Shown: positions 16,338-25,295 of the stretch, piece after piece
How positions within the stretch are numbered: position 1 is the first letter of the stretch
How the letters are laid out: the number at the start of each line of letters is the position of its first letter
Assembly: GCA_017431405.1 (NCBI GenBank)
Contig: JAFRLB010000012.1
Span: forward strand, 1-34,212
Length of the DNA: 34,212 nucleotides
Direction: 5' to 3'
DNA from: Erysipelotrichaceae bacterium
Lineage (GTDB): Bacteria > Bacillota_I > Bacilli_A > Erysipelotrichales > Erysipelotrichaceae
The notes under the pieces: generated by a model
What the model saw: only the letters and a program-made list of their open reading frames with translations
The model's database searches: none
Told to the model about the DNA's origin: nothing
Made by a program: the position numbers and the translations under genes

Positions 16338-17406
16338 CCAGAATGTCATTCAAAACCATCATTCCCATGGAAGTTGTTTTCAGACAGCCGTTATCTATTC
16401 TTAACAGCCCCTTATTGACATTCTTTTCAATGGCCTTATCGTAGTGTTTCAATAACTGACAGCCATGTTTCTCGTTGTAATTTTCAATGTTTATGCCTTC
16501 AGTTAATCTTAAGCCCATCATGATGGCTTCAAATCTTACTTCTTCCAAAGAAAGCTTATTAACTTCCAATCTGTAGTTACCGTTAAGATAATCCATGAAG
16601 TTATGAGTGTTCTCATATCTTTCATTACCGATCTTTCCGCAAGCCGCCAACCCTGCTCCATAGTAATCTTCATAATGCCAGTAGATCAGGTTGTGCTGCG
16701 ACTGGCTGTATGGCAAGGCGAAGTTTGAAACTTCATATTGCCTATAGGAATGAGCGTTAAGATATTCAATGATTTTTCTGTACATCAGATATCTGGTTTC
16801 TTCATCAGCCAGCTGATAGTTGTTAATGCCAAACATCGTCTTTTCATGTACTTCCAGCTCATAGATGGAAATATGGGTAACATCCAGATTTACAGCCTTT
16901 TCCAGATCACTTTCCAGATCTTCAAGACTTTGGGAATTAAAGCCATACATCAAGTCAATTGAACGGTTCTTAATGCCCGCTTCATCCAAATACTTCAGTG
17001 TATTGTAAGTATCTTCATTGTTATGACTGCGGTCCATTTCATTAAGCAGTCTTTCATTGAAGCTTTGAATGCCGATGCTGACGCGGTTTACACCATTTTT
17101 CTTCATGATCATTGCTTTTTCAAGGTCAAAGGTCTCCGGATTTATTTCAACCGTAAACTCCTTCTTACCGCCAAAGCCACTTAAAAAGGACAGAAGTCTG
17201 TCTAACTGTTCACTGCTTAAAGAGGTTGGCGTACCGCCGCCAACATAAACAGTTTCAAACTCTTTCTGTCCGATCGCGCAGATCTCCTTTTCCAGTTCGT
17301 TCAGATACCTGCTGGCTAAGCCATTGTTATATTTTGCCTTGGCAAAGTCACAATAGCCGCAGGTATGAGCACAGAATGGAATGTGAACATAAAGTCCCTT
17401 GATCAT
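16315..17406 (-). CDS. hemW: Radical SAM protein HemW (coproporphyrinogen oxidase-like)
   Basis: A 363-residue radical SAM protein. The cluster motif C-x3-C-x2-C is Cys12, Cys16, Cys19 in HIPFCAHTCGYCDF. It is followed by the SAM-binding YVGGGTPT (about 54-61), EINPETF and RVSIGIQSFN. The C-terminal HemN-like domain is present. The Phe after the cluster (CGYCDF) agrees with HemW, a heme chaperone, rather than the true oxygen-independent oxidase HemN. It follows lepA and a MazG-like gene; lepA-hemW is a common Firmicute pair. The 4-bp overlap with the MazG-like gene shows coupling. No heme synthesis genes are visible. Confidence 0.92.
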   Translation of the reverse strand: MIKGLYVHIPFCAHTCGYCDFAKAKYNNGLASRYLNELEKEICAIGQKEFETVYVGGGTPTSLSSEQLDRLLSFLSGFGGKKEFTVEINPETFDLEKAMIMKKNGVNRVSIGIQSFNERLLNEMDRSHNNEDTYNTLKYLDEAGIKNRSIDLMYGFNSQSLEDLESDLEKAVNLDVTHISIYELEVHEKTMFGINNYQLADEETRYLMYRKIIEYLNAHSYRQYEVSNFALPYSQSQHNLIYWHYEDYYGAGLAACGKIGNERYENTHNFMDYLNGNYRLEVNKLSLEEVRFEAIMMGLRLTEGINIENYNEKHGCQLLKHYDKAIEKNVNKGLLRIDNGCLKTTSMGMMVLNDILVDFMNWL

Positions 17407-17690
17407 TTTTCTATTTCAGGATACCTTTCGTATACGTTATTTATCTTATTGCGGATGATGGTTTCAACATCCCAGCCATTATCAATGCAGATGCTTAAGG
17501 CATACATCAAGACATCAGCCAGTTCACCTTCTACTGCCTGCATGTCGACATTCTCTTCATCCCACTGAATGGTTTCCAGTAGTTCAGCTGCCTCAACGGA
17601 AACACTCTTGATCAATATCGGCAAGGTATCAGTCTTATCCCAGCCCCTGCTCTTACGCATTTCCTGTATCAATTCAAATACCTTTTCCAT
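17403..17690 (-). CDS. MazG-like nucleotide pyrophosphohydrolase
   Basis: A small 95-residue all-alpha protein of the MazG/dUTPase-like superfamily. The metal-binding pattern appears as SVEAAELLETIQW (about 31-43) and VEGELADVLMYALSI (about 53-67), i.e. ExxE then ExxD. GWDVETIIRNKINNVYERYP at the end is typical of the single-domain MazG-like proteins. It probably hydrolyses non-canonical NTPs to NMPs and pyrophosphate. It lies between lepA (3-nt gap) and hemW (4-bp overlap). Its exact substrate is not known. Confidence 0.88.
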   Translation of the reverse strand: MEKVFELIQEMRKSRGWDKTDTLPILIKSVSVEAAELLETIQWDEENVDMQAVEGELADVLMYALSICIDNGWDVETIIRNKINNVYERYPEIEK

Positions 17691-17693
17691 AGC

Positions 17694-19496
17694 TTACTCC
17701 TCATCCATGCTTAATACAGCCATGAAAGCTTCCTGCGGTATGTCAACACTGCCTACGGCCTTCATGCGCTTCTTGCCTTCCTTCTGCTTTTCAAGCAACT
17801 TCTTCTTACGGCTTACGTCACCGCCATAACATTTGGCCAAGACGTTCTTACGGTAGGCCTTGATGTTGGTACGGGCAATGATCTTGCCTGATACACTGGC
17901 CTGAATCGGTATTTCAAACTGCTGCTTAGGAATGATCTCCTTTAATTTACGGGTAATGTTGCTGCCTCGCTGATAGGCAAACTTAGTATGAACGATGCAG
18001 GCTAAGGCATCGATTACTTCGCCATTGATCAGAATGTCCATTCTGGCCAGCTCGCTCTTTCTGTATCCGGTCAATTCATAGTCCAATGAAGCATAACCCT
18101 TGGTACAGGACTTCAGCTTGTCAAAGAAGTCAAAGACGATTTCAGCTAATGGCAAGTCATAGATGATGTTAACTCTGGTGTCATCAAGATAGACAATGTC
18201 CTGATACAGGCCACGCTTGTTCTGACACAATTCCATGATCGGACCAATGTAATCCTTTGGCGCCATGATTTTGGCCTTGATGAAAGGTTCGGCGATGTAT
18301 TCAATCATCTGATTGGCCGGTAGTAAAGCCGGATTATCAATTAACTTGACTTCCCCATTTGCCAGGTGAACTTCGTAGACTACGCTAGGAGCCGTGGCAA
18401 TGAGGTCAAGATTGTATTCTCTTTCCAGTCTTTCCTGGACAACATCCATGTGTAATAAGCCCAAAAAGCCACATCTGAAGCCAAACCCCAGAGCCTGGGA
18501 TGTTTCAGCCTCAAATTTGAGTGATGCATCATTGAGTTGGAGCTTCTCTAAGGCGTCTCTTAAATCGTTATATCTGGCGTTATCTGTTGGATATAAGCCG
18601 CAATATACCATTGACTGAAGCTCACGGTAGCCAGGTAACGGTTCAGCACATGGGTTATCAGCCAGGGTAACGGTATCACCTACTCTGACATCCTGAACGC
18701 TCTTGATAGAAGCGGCTAACCAGCCTACTTCACCGCATTCAAGCTTCTGCTTATTGATTTCCTTAGGGCTTCTGATGCCTACTTCAGTTACCTGATACTT
18801 TAAACCATTGCTCATTAACTGAATCATGTCCCCTACCTTTAACTCGCCGTTCTTGATTCTGACCGCAACGATTACCCCACGGTATGAATCGTAGTAAGAG
18901 TCAAATATCAGAGCCTGTAATGGGGCTTTTGGATTGCCACTAGGAGCAGGTATATACTTGACGATGTTCTCCAGAACCTGGTGAACATTGGTGCCTAACT
19001 TGGCACTGATCAACGGTGCATCAGAAGCATCCAGGCCAATGTCATTTTCTATTTCGGCCTTGGCTATTTCCGGCTGGGCACTTGGTAAGTCTATTTTATT
19101 AATTACCGGTATGACGGTTAAGTCATTATCGATTGCCAGATATACGTTGGCTAAGGTCTGAGCTTCTACACCCTGAGTAGCATCAACTACCAGTACGGCC
19201 CCTTCACAGGCAGCTAAGGAACGGGAAACTTCATAGGTAAAGTCAACATGCCCTGGAGTATCGATCAAATGGAACAGATATTCATTACCGTCATCGCTTT
19301 TGTACGTCAAAGAAACGGCATTAAGCTTAATGGTAATGCCTCTTTCTCTTTCCAGATCAAGATCATCAAGAATCTGATCGACCATTTCCCTGCTCTGGAC
19401 CGTATTGGTCTGTTCCAATATGCGGTCTGCCAGGGTACTTTTACCGTGGTCGATGTGTGCGATGATTGAAAAATTACGTATGTATTTCTGTTCCAT
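17694..19496 (-). CDS. lepA: Elongation factor 4 (back-translocating GTPase LepA)
   Basis: A 600-residue GTPase with G1 [10 protein letters not shown] (13-22), G2/G3 RGITI and DTPGHVDF, G4 NKID and G5 SAK. It then shows the EF-G-like domains II, III and V and the LepA-specific C-terminal domain with [16 protein letters not shown] and [20 protein letters not shown]. It ends in the basic [16 protein letters not shown] tail. LepA acts on the ribosome in elongation or initiation/assembly. ATG 19496 follows AAAGGA. It lies downstream of fmt and the ECF gene, 13 nt after the ECF stop. Confidence 0.98.
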   Translation of the reverse strand: MEQKYIRNFSIIAHIDHGKSTLADRILEQTNTVQSREMVDQILDDLDLERERGITIKLNAVSLTYKSDDGNEYLFHLIDTPGHVDFTYEVSRSLAACEGAVLVVDATQGVEAQTLANVYLAIDNDLTVIPVINKIDLPSAQPEIAKAEIENDIGLDASDAPLISAKLGTNVHQVLENIVKYIPAPSGNPKAPLQALIFDSYYDSYRGVIVAVRIKNGELKVGDMIQLMSNGLKYQVTEVGIRSPKEINKQKLECGEVGWLAASIKSVQDVRVGDTVTLADNPCAEPLPGYRELQSMVYCGLYPTDNARYNDLRDALEKLQLNDASLKFEAETSQALGFGFRCGFLGLLHMDVVQERLEREYNLDLIATAPSVVYEVHLANGEVKLIDNPALLPANQMIEYIAEPFIKAKIMAPKDYIGPIMELCQNKRGLYQDIVYLDDTRVNIIYDLPLAEIVFDFFDKLKSCTKGYASLDYELTGYRKSELARMDILINGEVIDALACIVHTKFAYQRGSNITRKLKEIIPKQQFEIPIQASVSGKIIARTNIKAYRKNVLAKCYGGDVSRKKKLLEKQKEGKKRMKAVGSVDIPQEAFMAVLSMDEE

Positions 19497-19509
19497 GGTT
19501 TTTCCTTTT

Positions 19510-19989
19510 CTATTTGAGATATCTGTCCTTGATATCGGTGAGATATTTTTCTGCCACTATCGCAATGATGACAGAAATGATGACCTGTAAGCCATTTAAT
19601 TTTAATGACAGTAACACGGTTTCCATGTTGCCGTACAGTAAGTAATCAGTGGCTACATAGCCCAATATGATCAATATACCAAGAATAATACAAACGATGG
19701 CATATTTCCAGTTTTTCTTATGTGCCGTGGCAATGACGTAACCCTCAACTGCCCTTAACATAAAGGTATACAGGGCATACTGACCAAAGCCCAGTGTAAC
19801 ATCAGCCAGAGCCGTAGAAGCCGAAGCAATCAGGGCCGCATAAGCCGGGCTGTTATGAGTCAGCAATAACAGTATCAGAGTGTCAGATAAGTTAAGATAG
19901 CCAAGATTACCGATTGGCACCTTAAACAATACTGTTGTCAGATATATTACCAGAAATATTACAATTGAAGCGATTATCTTTTTCTTCAT
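19510..19989 (-). CDS. ECF transporter substrate-specific (S) component
   Basis: A 159-residue membrane protein with five or six hydrophobic helices. [20 protein letters not shown] and [33 protein letters not shown] match the conserved parts of the small ECF S proteins (riboflavin-like group, PF07155). Such proteins bind a vitamin or metal at the membrane and dock on the shared EcfT/EcfA module, which is not encoded here. Its ATG lies within the fmt stop (4-bp overlap). Substrate cannot be read from sequence; pairing with fmt is suggestive but not proof of a folate link. Confidence 0.82.
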   Translation of the reverse strand: MKKKIIASIVIFLVIYLTTVLFKVPIGNLGYLNLSDTLILLLLTHNSPAYAALIASASTALADVTLGFGQYALYTFMLRAVEGYVIATAHKKNWKYAIVCIILGILIILGYVATDYLLYGNMETVLLSLKLNGLQVIISVIIAIVAEKYLTDIKDRYLK

Positions 19990-20918
19990 TCAGCCTTCTT
20001 GCCTTCCCAGTTTCGTCCGGCACCATTGCGAAAATCTCTGGCGCTCATCTTCTGCTTGCCTTCAAGCTGTAATTCCAGTATGCGGATGACCTTACCATCA
20101 ATGACAAGGCCGAGATCCTTTTCAACATTGACAATTGTTCCGGTTTCCTTATTACAGTTAATGTCAGTCTTGCTTACTTTCCATAATTTAACTTTCTTAC
20201 CGTCTACCATCACGTAACAACAAGGCACCGGTATTAAGCCTCTGATCTGATCATAGGCTTCTTCATAAGTCTTATTTAAGTCCAGATGTTCTTCTTCCTT
20301 GGATATGTTATAACCAAAGGTTACTTCTGCTTCATTCTGTTCAATGGATGCATGATCACCTTTAAGAATTGAAGGCATTGTATTTCTTAACAGTTCGCAG
20401 GCGATTGGAATCAGCTTGTCATGTAATGAACCGTAGGTATCTTCCTCAGTAATTTCACAAGAAGCCTGGGAAATGATGTTTCCGGCATCCATTCTTACGC
20501 TCATTTCCATGATTGTAATGCCTGTCTTATCATAACCGTCGATGATGGCATGCTGAATAGGTGCCCCACCTCTTAATGCCGGTAATAGTGAGGCATGTAC
20601 GTTGATGCAGCCTAAGGCAGGATAATCCAGTAATTCCTTTGGAATGATCTGGCCATAGGCACAGGTAACGATCAGATCAGGTTTAAGATCCAATACGCCC
20701 TGATAGTCATTTCTGATTTTGATTGGCTGTAAGACTGGAATGTCATGTTCCAGAGCCTTCTGCTTTACCACAGGAAAAGTAAGAATCTGTTTACGTCCAA
20801 CCAACTTGTCTGGCTGACAGACTACGCCAACGACGTTTAATCCCTCATCAATTAATTCCTGTAAGATCGCACAGCCGAATTCCGGTGTGCCCATAAATAC
20901 TATTCTTGCACTGCTCAT
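19986..20918 (-). CDS. fmt: Methionyl-tRNA formyltransferase
   Basis: 310 residues from ATG 20918 (MSSARIVFMGTPEFG). AAAGG lies 8 nt upstream, while the GTG and ATG at 20927 and 20924 are too close to it. With this start, the catalytic Asn106, His108 and Asp144 fall at the same numbers as in E. coli (INVHASLLPALRGGAPIQ, VRMDAGNI). The enzyme transfers a formyl group from 10-formyl-tetrahydrofolate to Met-tRNAfMet. It is the first gene of an operon with the ECF component, lepA, MazG-like and hemW; a 4-bp overlap joins it to the ECF gene. Confidence 0.97.
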   Translation of the reverse strand: MSSARIVFMGTPEFGCAILQELIDEGLNVVGVVCQPDKLVGRKQILTFPVVKQKALEHDIPVLQPIKIRNDYQGVLDLKPDLIVTCAYGQIIPKELLDYPALGCINVHASLLPALRGGAPIQHAIIDGYDKTGITIMEMSVRMDAGNIISQASCEITEEDTYGSLHDKLIPIACELLRNTMPSILKGDHASIEQNEAEVTFGYNISKEEEHLDLNKTYEEAYDQIRGLIPVPCCYVMVDGKKVKLWKVSKTDINCNKETGTIVNVEKDLGLVIDGKVIRILELQLEGKQKMSARDFRNGAGRNWEGKKAE

Positions 20919-20935
20919 TTCCATCACCTTTGATA

Positions 20936-20964
20936 ATTATACTATAAGTTTATCACACTTTTAA
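20936..20964 (-). promoter_or_regulatory. fmt operon promoter
   Basis: Minus strand TTAAAA (20964-20959), 17-nt spacer, perfect TATAAT (20941-20936). Transcription would start about 11 nt before the start codon, immediately upstream of the Shine-Dalgarno, leaving a very short leader. Confidence 0.65.
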
Positions 20965-21015
20965 TTGCGACCTGATTATTATATATCAACTATCATAGAA
21001 TAGCATATGTGACTT

Positions 21016-21030
21016 TTATGTCAGACATAA
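21016..21030. promoter_or_regulatory. Perfect palindrome TTATGTC-a-GACATAA
   Basis: A 15-nt perfect inverted repeat (7-bp arms, one-base centre) in the intergenic space between divergent fmt and the YwaF-like gene, about 90 nt upstream of the latter. It has the form of a regulator operator. No T-run follows, so it is not a terminator. Confidence 0.4.
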
Positions 21031-21105
21031 GCGAAGTTAGTACAATTGGAAAAGAATCCATTATTCAACCTCAGTACTGGCTTTCATTTCTGATAATTAA
21101 TATTG

Positions 21106-21111
21106 TAGAAT
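21106..21111 (+). promoter_or_regulatory. -10 element of the YwaF-like gene, possible leaderless start
   Basis: TAGAAT (21106-21111) lies only 6 nt before the ATG at 21118, with a weak -35 (TTCATT 21083-21088) at 17-nt spacing. If used, transcription would begin at or near the start codon. No Shine-Dalgarno is present. Confidence 0.3.
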
Positions 21112-21117
21112 TAAGAC

Positions 21118-21738
21118 ATGAAAAGAAAGATAAATGCCATTTTGATCATGTTAGCCATCTTCTTCCCTGTTTCTGAAATTTGGAAACAGGTCGTTTTATA
21201 CCGCTTTAACGGCTACTATGATTTCTGGTATTTCCCTTTTCAGTTATGTTCAATGCCAATCTATCTCTTGCCTGCTTATCTGCTTTTAAAAGACGGGAAA
21301 CTGAAGGAAGATGTCGGTAACTTTTTAATGTGTTATGGCTTATTAGGCGGCATTGCGGTATTCTTAGACACCAGCGGTTTACACTATCAGATAAGCGCCC
21401 TGACCGTTCACAGTTACTTATGGCACGTATTAATGATCACCATGAGTCTGTTACTGTACCGGTTAAATAAGTTTAAGGGAAGGCATTTATATGGCGCTAC
21501 GGCGATTTATATAATCTGTTGTATGATTGCCACAATACTGAACTGTACCCTTTACAAATACGGCTCAATTAACATGTTCTACATTTCACCGCATCAGAAA
21601 ATGTACCAGATCGTCTTCAAGGACATTGCCAAACTGACCGGTGAAACAGCCATCATATTCATCTATATCATTTCTACAATACTGGCCGCGGAAGCCATTT
21701 ATCAGCTGTTAAAGCGTTTGAAAAGCGAAGGAAAGTGA
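21118..21738 (+). CDS. YwaF-like integral membrane protein
   Basis: A 206-residue protein with about six hydrophobic helices. The conserved signature of the YwaF/TMEM164-like family is visible: FPFQLCSMPIYLLPAYLLL (39-57), then NFLMCYGLLGGIAVFLD, and HSYLWHVLMITMSLL with its paired polar and His residues. These proteins are integral membrane components of unknown function. It is alone between divergent fmt and downstream rpsT; there is a gap of 77 nt with the rpsT promoter. ATG 21118 lacks a usable Shine-Dalgarno. Confidence 0.82.
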   Translation: MKRKINAILIMLAIFFPVSEIWKQVVLYRFNGYYDFWYFPFQLCSMPIYLLPAYLLLKDGKLKEDVGNFLMCYGLLGGIAVFLDTSGLHYQISALTVHSYLWHVLMITMSLLLYRLNKFKGRHLYGATAIYIICCMIATILNCTLYKYGSINMFYISPHQKMYQIVFKDIAKLTGETAIIFIYIISTILAAEAIYQLLKRLKSEGK

Positions 21739-21754
21739 TTTTGAATTTCTATTG

Positions 21755-21783
21755 TTGCAATTTAATTCTTTGTTTGCTACAAT
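21755..21783 (+). promoter_or_regulatory. rpsT promoter
   Basis: TTGCAA (21755-21760), 17-nt spacer, TACAAT (21778-21783). Transcription would start near 21790, giving a leader of about 26 nt with AAGGAGGT at 21803-21810. Confidence 0.75.
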
Positions 21784-21815
21784 TAACTAGCATTTATTGA
21801 TTAAGGAGGTAAGTC

Positions 21816-22079
21816 ATGCCTAATATTAAGTCTCAGAAGAAACGTGCAGTTACAAACTTAAAGGAAAATGCAGCTCATAAGGCACAGAAGAGCGCATTAA
21901 AAACTTCAATTAAGAATGTTTTAAAGGCTGTAAGTGAAAATGACAAGGCTGCTGCTGAAAAGGCATTAGTTAACGCTGCTTCATGCATTGATAAGGCAGT
22001 TACAGATGGTACTCACCATAAGAACTGGGCTGCTCGTCAGAAGTCACGCTTAACAAAAGCAGTTAATAACATTCAGTAA
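21816..22079 (+). CDS. rpsT: 30S ribosomal protein S20
   Basis: 87 residues, very basic and Ala/Lys rich, beginning MPNIKSQKKRAVTNLKENAA. The conserved NIKSQKKR head, SALKTSIKNVLKAV and C-terminal HKNWAARQKSRLTKAVN segment mark S20, a primary 16S rRNA-binding protein. An excellent AAGGAGGT lies 5 nt before the ATG. It is monocistronic with promoter and terminator close by. Confidence 0.98.
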   Translation: MPNIKSQKKRAVTNLKENAAHKAQKSALKTSIKNVLKAVSENDKAAAEKALVNAASCIDKAVTDGTHHKNWAARQKSRLTKAVNNIQ

Positions 22080-22081
22080 TT

Positions 22082-22104
22082 AAGTTCCACAAAGGAACTT
22101 TTTT
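22082..22104 (+). terminator. rpsT terminator
   Basis: AAGTTCC (22082-22088), loop acaaa, GGAACTT (22094-22100), then T6 to 22104, right after the rpsT stop. Confidence 0.9.
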
Positions 22105-22116
22105 CATGCCATTAAT

Positions 22117-22143
22117 AAAGGCCATCCATTTGGATGGCCTTTT
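22117..22143. terminator. Terminator of the SDR gene (bidirectional form)
   Basis: AAAGGCCATCC (22117-22127), loop attt, GGATGGCCTTT (22132-22142): an 11-bp perfect stem with T's on one side and A's on the other. It lies between converging rpsT and the SDR gene. Confidence 0.88.
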
Positions 22144-22163
22144 ATCATCAGTTTACTGATTGA

Positions 22164-22949
22164 TTAGATGCAGGTATAACCGCCGTCAACAGCTATTGTC
22201 TGACCTGTAACGTAACTTGATTCTTCAGCACCTAAGAAGATTGCTACTGAATTCAGTTCGCCTGGCTGACCATATCTCTTCATTGGAACAGACTGGTTAG
22301 CGAATGCCTGGAAGTATTCAGAATCTAATGTTGCTGTTGTTAATTCTGTGTAGAAGTAACCTGGGCAGATTGTATTAACTGTAATGCCCTTTGTTGCTAA
22401 TTCAGCAGCTGCGCCTCTTGAGAAGTTAACAACGGCACCCTTTGTTGTATGGTATGCGATTGTTGGTAATGCTGTGTTACCTACTAAACCGTAGATTGAA
22501 GCAATATTGATGACACGACCGTATGTCTGCTTGCCGTTAGCCATTGCATCCTGCATGAAGTTTACGAATGCCTGAGTAACTGCGAATACTGATGTTAAGT
22601 CAAGATTCAAAGTGAAATCCCAGTCTTCTCTCTTATAGTCTACTAATGGTGTACCTGTACCCTTTTCGCCGCCGGCATCGTTAACGATGACTTCGCAATG
22701 ACCGAAGTGTTCCTTAACTGTTGCTACTGCGTTTGCGATTGATTCTGCACTTGTAACATCACATGCTACTGGAAGAACGTCAACACCGTATTTTTCTTTC
22801 CATTCTTCTGCACTTGCCTGAAGTCTTTCAACTCTTCTTGCTAATAAGACTAAGTTTGCATGCTGCTGTGCGAAACCTTCTGCCATCTGCTTGCCTAAGC
22901 CTGATGAAGCACCAGTGATGGCTACTACCTTACCTGTGTAATCGAACAT
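22164..22949 (-). CDS. SDR-family NAD(P)-dependent oxidoreductase
   Basis: A 261-residue classical short-chain dehydrogenase from ATG 22949 (MFDYTGKVVAITGASSGLGK), AGGAGG 6 nt upstream; the reading from 22970 is rejected. The cofactor motif TGASSGLG (about 13-20), NDAGG, the active-site Ser in INIASIYG and YHTTK (Tyr/Lys) are all present, and it ends in VTGQTIAVDGGYTCI. The PMKRYGQPGELNSVAIFL segment resembles gluconate 5-dehydrogenase and similar sugar dehydrogenases, but the substrate is not certain. It stands alone with its own promoter and terminator. Confidence 0.9.
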   Translation of the reverse strand: MFDYTGKVVAITGASSGLGKQMAEGFAQQHANLVLLARRVERLQASAEEWKEKYGVDVLPVACDVTSAESIANAVATVKEHFGHCEVIVNDAGGEKGTGTPLVDYKREDWDFTLNLDLTSVFAVTQAFVNFMQDAMANGKQTYGRVINIASIYGLVGNTALPTIAYHTTKGAVVNFSRGAAAELATKGITVNTICPGYFYTELTTATLDSEYFQAFANQSVPMKRYGQPGELNSVAIFLGAEESSYVTGQTIAVDGGYTCI

Positions 22950-22995
22950 TTTTTCTCCTCCTATATTCATGTCTTATGAAAAACATCCACTTATT

Positions 22996-23023
22996 ATTTT
23001 ATCCTTTATTCATTAAAACTCAA
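22996..23023 (-). promoter_or_regulatory. SDR gene promoter
   Basis: Minus strand TTGAGT (23023-23018), 16-nt spacer, TAAAAT (23001-22996). Two direct copies of CTTATGAAAA (22973-22982 and 23032-23041 on the plus strand) flank it. Confidence 0.55.
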
Positions 23024-23085
23024 ATATCAAACTTATGAAAATGTCCCAAAACTGATTTATTTGGTAACAAAGCTTACTTTTTCAC

Positions 23086-23114
23086 AAAAAAGAACGGTCA
23101 TTTGCTGCCGTTCT
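23086..23114 (-). terminator. sdaA terminator overlapping the coding end
   Basis: Minus strand AGAACGG (23114-23108) and CCGTTCT (23097-23091) with a 10-nt loop, then T5 or more. The sdaA stop codon (23098-23100) is in the loop, so the last codons form one arm. It closes the greA-to-sdaA unit. Confidence 0.82.
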
Positions 23115-24309
23115 CATCATTACCCAGTTCTATTGCCAGACCACCAAGGGATGTTTCTCTTAATTCCACCGGTATTTTCTTACCGGTATAGTTCATTACC
23201 TTGACGATCATGTCAAAGCTTACCCTGTTGCTTTTGACAATTGAAATGTATTTAGCATAGTTCATGGCGTCGATGCATCTTAAGGCTGCTACGCCATTTC
23301 TTTCTATGCAAGGTATCTGCACATAACCGCCAACCGGATCACATGTCAAACCCAGATTATGCTCCATGCCGACCTCGGCTGCGTATTCAATCTGATGATT
23401 GCTCAAGCCTTCAATCTGGCAAGCCAAGCCACTGCCCATGGCACAGGCTGTGCCTATTTCCGCCTGACAGCCACCTGTTGCCCCGGATATTGAGGCATTG
23501 GTTTTGACGATATTACCGATGATGCCGGCAACTGCCAAAGCTTCCAGAAGTTTTTCCTTGCTTACACCCTTCTTATGATAGTAGTAAACAAGAGAACTTA
23601 TGACTCCTGAAGAGCCTAAGGTTGGAGCCGTAACGACCGTATTGCCTGAAGAGCTTTCTTCCATGGCCGCATATGCGTAGGCAGTTATTTCCAGTTTCTG
23701 CTTTACGGTTTTATCAGTAACGATCAGTGACTGCTTGTATATTTCCCTGGCTACCTTCTTTAAGTGCAGTTCACCAGGCAAGTATCCTGACTGTTTCAAG
23801 CCATCTTCAACGACCTTTAACATCTGGTTCAGAACGGTTTCCAAATGTTCCTTAATGCCATCATCATGCTTAAAGACGTATTCTGCTAAGGTCATACCGT
23901 TTGCCTCACAGTATTCCATGATGTCACTTAAGTGGTCGTGAGGATAGACATGTTCATCAGTAAGGTTTTCTTCACCCTTAACTTCGATCTTGCCACCGCC
24001 AACGGAATAGATGTGCGTTTCATTATTTCTGATGCCGTCATCAACCGTGTAACAGATCATCGTATTAGGATGTTCGATCATTTCCTTCTTAAAGACGACT
24101 TCAACCTTATCCTTGCCAAAATAATCATAAATGACCTTGTCGCTCATGTGGCCCTTACCGGTCAATGACAATGAACCATACAATTCAACCAGATATCTTT
24201 CATGTTTTGGATATTTATGATAAAAATACTCACAGCCGTTTCTGACGCCTAAGGAATGTGAGGAACTTGGACCCGGCCCGATTCTATATAACTCTCTTAA
24301 TGATTCCAT
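23098..24309 (-). CDS. sdaA: L-serine ammonia-lyase, iron-sulfur type, single chain
   Basis: A 403-residue protein with the two usual L-serine dehydratase parts fused in one chain: the beta part (LYRIGPGPSSSHSLGVRNG near the start) and the alpha part (GNTVVTAPTLGSSG, NASISGATGGCQAEIGTACA, LTCDPVGGYVQIPC). The Cys of GGCQAE, LTCDP and IPCIER are in position to hold the oxygen-labile [4Fe-4S] cluster. It turns L-serine into pyruvate and ammonia. The start lies 1 nt after the holA stop; the gene ends in a terminator. Its place after com/holA genes is not explained by function. TPGIGPS-type start is complete. Confidence 0.94.
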   Translation of the reverse strand: MESLRELYRIGPGPSSSHSLGVRNGCEYFYHKYPKHERYLVELYGSLSLTGKGHMSDKVIYDYFGKDKVEVVFKKEMIEHPNTMICYTVDDGIRNNETHIYSVGGGKIEVKGEENLTDEHVYPHDHLSDIMEYCEANGMTLAEYVFKHDDGIKEHLETVLNQMLKVVEDGLKQSGYLPGELHLKKVAREIYKQSLIVTDKTVKQKLEITAYAYAAMEESSSGNTVVTAPTLGSSGVISSLVYYYHKKGVSKEKLLEALAVAGIIGNIVKTNASISGATGGCQAEIGTACAMGSGLACQIEGLSNHQIEYAAEVGMEHNLGLTCDPVGGYVQIPCIERNGVAALRCIDAMNYAKYISIVKSNRVSFDMIVKVMNYTGKKIPVELRETSLGGLAIELGNDENGSK

Positions 24310-24310
24310 G

Positions 24311-25264
24311 TTACTTCCTCGTTGTCTGGACTAAGAACAGTTCCAGTCCCAATTGCGGGTTGATCCTGCCGCTTTTGATCTTCTGATCAAGTTCAGCAAG
24401 ATCATCAAGCACTTTCAATAACTGGTGAGAGCTTCTCCCACCACTGTTCTTAAAGGCCATGTATACACGCCCTTCCTTACAGTTGAGCCTTTCAGCTATC
24501 TCTTTCTGACTGTTGCACTGTTCACTTAAGGCAATGGCCTGAAACATGAAGCGGAACTGAGCCGCCAGTAAGCCAACAAGTGAACTTATGTCATTCTTAT
24601 TTGTTACAAGTAAGTCGTGATATACCTCAATGGCCTTGCCGGTATTCTTGTTATTGACCGCATTGGTCAGTTCAAAGACATTGTTTTCTAGTGGCTTGCT
24701 GATGAGATTTCTTATTGCTTCCCTGTCTATTTTTTCAGGGTACAGTTTCAGTTTTTCAAGTTCATTCTTCCAGTTGACTAAGTCAATCGGTAATCTGGTC
24801 AGTAATTCATTCATACTGTCATAATCAAGCTTGAAGCCATTATCCTTCAGATCATTTCTGACAATCATCTGGAAGTCCTCTTCACTTAAGGTATCGTAAA
24901 CTTCCCTCTTCATGTATTTGGTCAGTGTCTTTAAGGAAGTTCTTCTTCTGTCAAAGACCTGATCAATGTAAATGATGAAGGTAGTAGTTTCATTAGGCTG
25001 CTTGAAGTACTTTACCAGGACATCAACATAGGTCTCATCACTAACCTTAGGACTTACGATGAAACCCGGATTCTCTAATATTACGACCTTATTATCAGCG
25101 AAAAAAGGTACGGTCTGTAAATCCGCAATCAGTTCACTTATTTCCCACTCATTGCCACGATAAATGGAGATGTTTATTTCATCATCTCCAATTAAGTCTT
25201 TAACCAGTTCATTTCTTCTCTTAAGAAGATTATATTTTTCCGTACCGATCAATATGTAATTCAT
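24311..25264 (-). CDS. holA: DNA polymerase III subunit delta
   Basis: A 317-residue clamp-loader subunit. MNYILIGTEKYNLLKRRNEL and DLQTVPFFADNKVVILENP are typical of Firmicute HolA; the C-terminal region with SLVGLLAAQFRFMFQA and GRINPQLGLELFLVQ is the family's helical domain. It opens the beta clamp within the clamp loader. The usual Firmicute neighbour comEC (with comEA) lies upstream, here with exoA in between. No key part is missing. Confidence 0.94.
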   Translation of the reverse strand: MNYILIGTEKYNLLKRRNELVKDLIGDDEINISIYRGNEWEISELIADLQTVPFFADNKVVILENPGFIVSPKVSDETYVDVLVKYFKQPNETTTFIIYIDQVFDRRRTSLKTLTKYMKREVYDTLSEEDFQMIVRNDLKDNGFKLDYDSMNELLTRLPIDLVNWKNELEKLKLYPEKIDREAIRNLISKPLENNVFELTNAVNNKNTGKAIEVYHDLLVTNKNDISSLVGLLAAQFRFMFQAIALSEQCNSQKEIAERLNCKEGRVYMAFKNSGGRSSHQLLKVLDDLAELDQKIKSGRINPQLGLELFLVQTTRK

Positions 25265-25295
25265 ACAGTTATTATATCATACAAACATCTTTAGT

